Part shown: positions 5,403-7,543 of the stretch, piece after piece
Layout: the number at the start of each line of letters is the position of its first letter
Numbering within the stretch: the first letter of the stretch is position 1
Assembly: GCA_049680625.1 (NCBI GenBank)
Contig: JBAUID010000238.1
Span: 1-7,543, forward strand
From: JAUIAI01 sp049680625
GTDB taxonomy: Bacteria; Pseudomonadota; Gammaproteobacteria; Burkholderiales; Burkholderiaceae_E
Reading direction: 5' to 3'
DNA: 7,543 nt
Position numbers and translations under genes: made by a program
Notes under the pieces: generated by a model
Told to the model about the DNA's origin: nothing
Seen by the model: only the letters and a program-made list of their open reading frames with translations
Database searches by the model: none

Positions 5403-7543
5403 TTCACGAGATCTCGATCTGCAAAGGATTGCCAGGCTTTCGCCCAGCATTCAAAGTAAGAAGTCGCAACTGTTTCCGAACCAAATCGACTGCGCACCGT
5501 GGCCTTCAAACGCCGGGCATCAGTTTGATGTTTTACAATTTCACTGTCAAAAGAAAGAATCGCGTCAGCGATTCGCGACGGATTACCGATCGCGTTTTCC
5601 ATTACGACACATCCTCCACCGAGATCTTCGGCTACCAGCCGAATGTCACCAACATCAGTGGCTAGCACCGGAACGCCCGACGCTAGCGCCTCAAGCATTA
5701 CAAGGGGCAGTCCTTCGTACGCAGATACAAATACCACGCCATCCACCCTGGCATAAACATCGCTCGGCAGATCATTGGTAAACGGACTCACGGTAATATT
5801 GCTAACTTCAGACTTCTTGATTTTCGCCTGGCACGACGATGCTAACGGACCGTCGCCAACCATAAGGAATTGAATTGTCGGTTCGCGTTGCGCGATCAAT
5901 ATGGCCGATTCCACAAAATCCATTGGTCGCTTCTGCTCGCTGAACCGCGCGACAAACGCATACGTCCTACGCGCTGCTTTAACTAACGGCGTCGACTCAA
6001 GCTGCGCATCACGCGCATCAAGCCGTAGCCCGTCCAAATCAACAGCGCTATAAATAAGATCTATCTTCTCCCTTGGGATATCCATTTCCAAGAATCGGCT
6101 AAGAATTTTCGCATTAATCGCGACTACCCGCGTCACGCGATTAACGTACGCGGGCGTCAGGCTGTTGATCCAACCCGCATCACTGTCATAGACTTGTTGG
6201 TCAACTACCGGCACGCCTTCAAACAGGCTCATCAGCGAATCAACATTCTGGTGAAACCAAACTGATCCGTTGCATACCCAAACAAGCTCGGGCTGAAATG
6301 CATCGAAAATTTCGCCAAGCAAGCTGATGTGCTCAGTTCGCGAACCCATCGTCGCCAAATCAAACTGAGCTTCGCAGTACTGCGTGACCTGATCAAACAG
6401 ACAGCCGCTTTGTGTAGTGTGCGGTTCATTAGAAACGATGACGAATCGAAAGCGCGAGCTCAGCTGGCGCATGATTGCAGCAATCAGTCGTTCAACACCG
6501 CCAACTGCAAATACGGCGGGCAAAATCAAGATTCGCGGTCGACTATCGATTGTAGAGTTCGAACTGCTGATCCAACGCGCGCGATCAAGCACCGAAGAAG
6601 GCCGCACCATTACCGGCGAAGGCGAAACAGGCTCCACCTGATGAGCACTACTGGGTCTCGATGAAATCAATCCCCTACCATTTCGTACGACCGAACGCAC
6701 TAAATTCGCAGTGACCCGCATCGGTGACGTTACGCGCCACGAAGCTGAACGATAGGTGGCATGTAAGCGTTGAGACAAGTGTTCGATTTGAGCGTGATCT
6801 GCGGCTTGCCTGGCAGCACTTTCGGCGGCAATTCGTTCGACGCGTTGTCGCTCAATTTCGCGCCGCTCTTCGTGTTCTTGTTGCTCTAAATCACGCTTTC
6901 GTTGCTCCAACTCGCGTTCTCGTTGCGCAGCCTCTTGCGTTTGTTCGAGCGCCTCGATTCGGGCAAGCAATTCAGCGTTGCGTTCACAAAGAGTGGTAAT
7001 TTGTCGAGCAAGGTCGGTCAATCCTTTAGACAGAATACCCTCAGACGCTGGATCGTCAGACAAATCATGCAGATGCGTGTCGAGTCCGCAAATCTCGGAT
7101 TTATTCTCTGATAATGCGGTCGCCACACCGGTCATGCGGCTTCCCAAGTCACGAATCAAGGCGGCCCGGCTTTCCAGCCTCGAACGCAAATATTCCATTT
7201 CTGGCTGGTTGCCAGGCGAATCAGTTATGTAGGCACTATTGGGCACCGGGGGAAGCGCCTCATCGGATGCAAATGCGATCAAATAAATTGGTTCGGGTAA
7301 TCCAGAAGCGCGAAGTTCGGTTTGCGAGCCGTGCTGATACGATATGAATTCGGTCTGTTGCTGCTGCGGGCCCACGAGCAGCGAGCCATACGCGATACGC
7401 TGACCCAATATTAAGTGGCTGGAGAAGTATCGGGCCAATAGATCGTCGAACTCGTCCTGGTAGAGTTCGCGCACGTGATACTCATTTTTCGTACCATGTT
7501 TATCTGAATACTGGGCCTTGTCGGGTGAAGAGATGATCAATAC
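5399..7543 (-). CDS. Multi-domain protein: methyltransferase tail, coiled coil, GT4 glycosyltransferase (5' end missing)
   Basis: At least 714 residues; the frame is open through the right edge. The only start near the edge is a TTG at 7540, which falls inside a conserved methyltransferase segment, so the true start is outside. Numbering residues from that TTG: 1-100 resemble the end of a class I SAM-dependent methyltransferase (IISSPDKAQYSD, then YHVRELYQDEF and GQRIAYGSLL); the SAM-binding glycine motif would lie beyond the window. Residues 115-262 are helical, with clean leucine heptads at 174-198 and a Glu/Arg/Gln-rich stretch at 203-236. YRSASWRVTSPMR (263-275) is a linker motif often seen before glycosyltransferase domains. 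A GT4 (GT-B fold) domain spans about 335-705: VGGVERL, FVARFSEQKRP (529-539), VGDGP, and YEGLPLVMLEA with the EX7E pair Glu609/Glu617. It probably glycosylates and methylates a surface glycan at the inner membrane. Its stop overlaps the next gene's ATG. Confidence 0.85.
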   Translation of the reverse strand, partial: VLIISSPDKAQYSDKHGTKNEYHVRELYQDEFDDLLARYFSSHLILGQRIAYGSLLVGPQQQQTEFISYQHGSQTELRASGLPEPIYLIAFASDEALPPVPNSAYITDSPGNQPEMEYLRSRLESRAALIRDLGSRMTGVATALSENKSEICGLDTHLHDLSDDPASEGILSKGLTDLARQITTLCERNAELLARIEALEQTQEAAQRERELEQRKRDLEQQEHEERREIERQRVERIAAESAARQAADHAQIEHLSQRLHATYRSASWRVTSPMRVTANLVRSVVRNGRGLISSRPSSAHQVEPVSPSPVMVRPSSVLDRARWISSSNSTIDSRPRILILPAVFAVGGVERLIAAIMRQLSSRFRFVIVSNEPHTTQSGCLFDQVTQYCEAQFDLATMGSRTEHISLLGEIFDAFQPELVWVCNGSVWFHQNVDSLMSLFEGVPVVDQQVYDSDAGWINSLTPAYVNRVTRVVAINAKILSRFLEMDIPREKIDLIYSAVDLDGLRLDARDAQLESTPLVKAARRTYAFVARFSEQKRPMDFVESAILIAQREPTIQFLMVGDGPLASSCQAKIKKSEVSNITVSPFTNDLPSDVYARVDGVVFVSAYEGLPLVMLEALASGVPVLATDVGDIRLVAEDLGGGCVVMENAIGNPSRIADAILSFDSEIVKHQTDARRLKATVRSRFGSETVATSYFECWAKAWQSFADRDLVK
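6833..7021 (-). other. Coiled-coil and charged-helix coding segment
   Basis: Within the large - strand gene this encodes residues 174-236 (numbered from the TTG at 7540). Hydrophobic residues fall at a/d positions 174, 177, 181, 184, 191, 195 and 198, with an Asn at the a position 188. Asn at this position is a known feature of parallel two-stranded coiled coils such as GCN4. Residues 203-236 are dominated by Glu, Arg and Gln with few hydrophobics, and could form a rigid single helix. At the DNA level the segment is repetitive (GTTGC, TCGCG and TTCGTG-like words), but this follows from the codon content. Confidence 0.7.

Noticed and set aside
5407..5416. Perfect 10-base palindrome CGAGATCTCG near the start of the middle GT2 gene
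   Set aside because: It lies within the coding sequence of the upstream gene, has no loop or flanking symmetry, and is short enough to arise by chance.
5403..5450. A 16-residue longer N-terminus for the middle GT2 gene
   Set aside because: The extra residues lie over the upstream gene, lack family similarity, and the ATGA overlap at 5399-5402 gives the usual operon junction.
6833..6960. Repetitive DNA words that could suggest a tandem repeat or small array
   Set aside because: The repetition follows from Glu/Arg/Gln codons of a helical coding segment; there are no regular units or spacers as in a CRISPR array.
7538..7540. TTG at the right edge as the start of the methyltransferase-GT4 gene
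   Set aside because: The frame is open to the edge and the TTG falls inside a conserved methyltransferase segment, so the gene is cut by the window.

Overview
The window looks like a proteobacterial, probably gammaproteobacterial, chromosome segment of middling G+C. This reading rests on the TrhO (YceA/UPF0176) tail followed by a cysteine-type GST-fold gene, on the compact operon-like spacing and on the canonical Shine-Dalgarno sequences. Nothing seen fixes the genus. No rRNA, tRNA, CRISPR array, transposase, phage gene or attachment site was found.

Layout. Positions 1-1268 (+) are a housekeeping pair: the 3' part of a tRNA uridine hydroxylase gene (trhO-like) overlapping a glutathione S-transferase-like gene by ATGA. 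A 143-base gap (1269-1412) with an AT-rich imperfect dyad separates this pair from a glycan-assembly region. On the + strand the region starts with a GT2 glycosyltransferase that opens with TTG (1413-2399) and an NAD-dependent sugar epimerase/dehydratase (2418-3335). A 53-base convergent junction (3336-3388) with two hairpins follows. Facing it on the - strand is a three-gene block, read from right to left: a large multi-domain protein (methyltransferase tail, coiled coil, GT4 glycosyltransferase; 5399-7543, cut by the window edge), a GT2 enzyme with an unrecognised C-terminal extension (4185-5402), and a short GT2 enzyme (3389-4180). The - strand genes are joined by an ATGA overlap and a 4-base gap, so they are almost certainly one transcript whose promoter lies to the right of the window.

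Together the five right-hand genes are typical of a surface polysaccharide or glycoconjugate cluster (O antigen, capsule or protein glycan). The epimerase would supply a nucleotide sugar, the four glycosyltransferase domains would add successive sugars, and the methyltransferase domain may methylate a sugar or chain end. No polymerase, flippase, transporter or acceptor gene is visible, so the final product cannot be named. The most interesting object is the methyltransferase-coiled coil-GT4 protein. It has a textbook heptad helix and a highly charged Glu/Arg helix between its enzymatic domains, a layout reminiscent of, but not the same as, coiled-coil chain-length control proteins such as WbdD. 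No wholly new system is evident.
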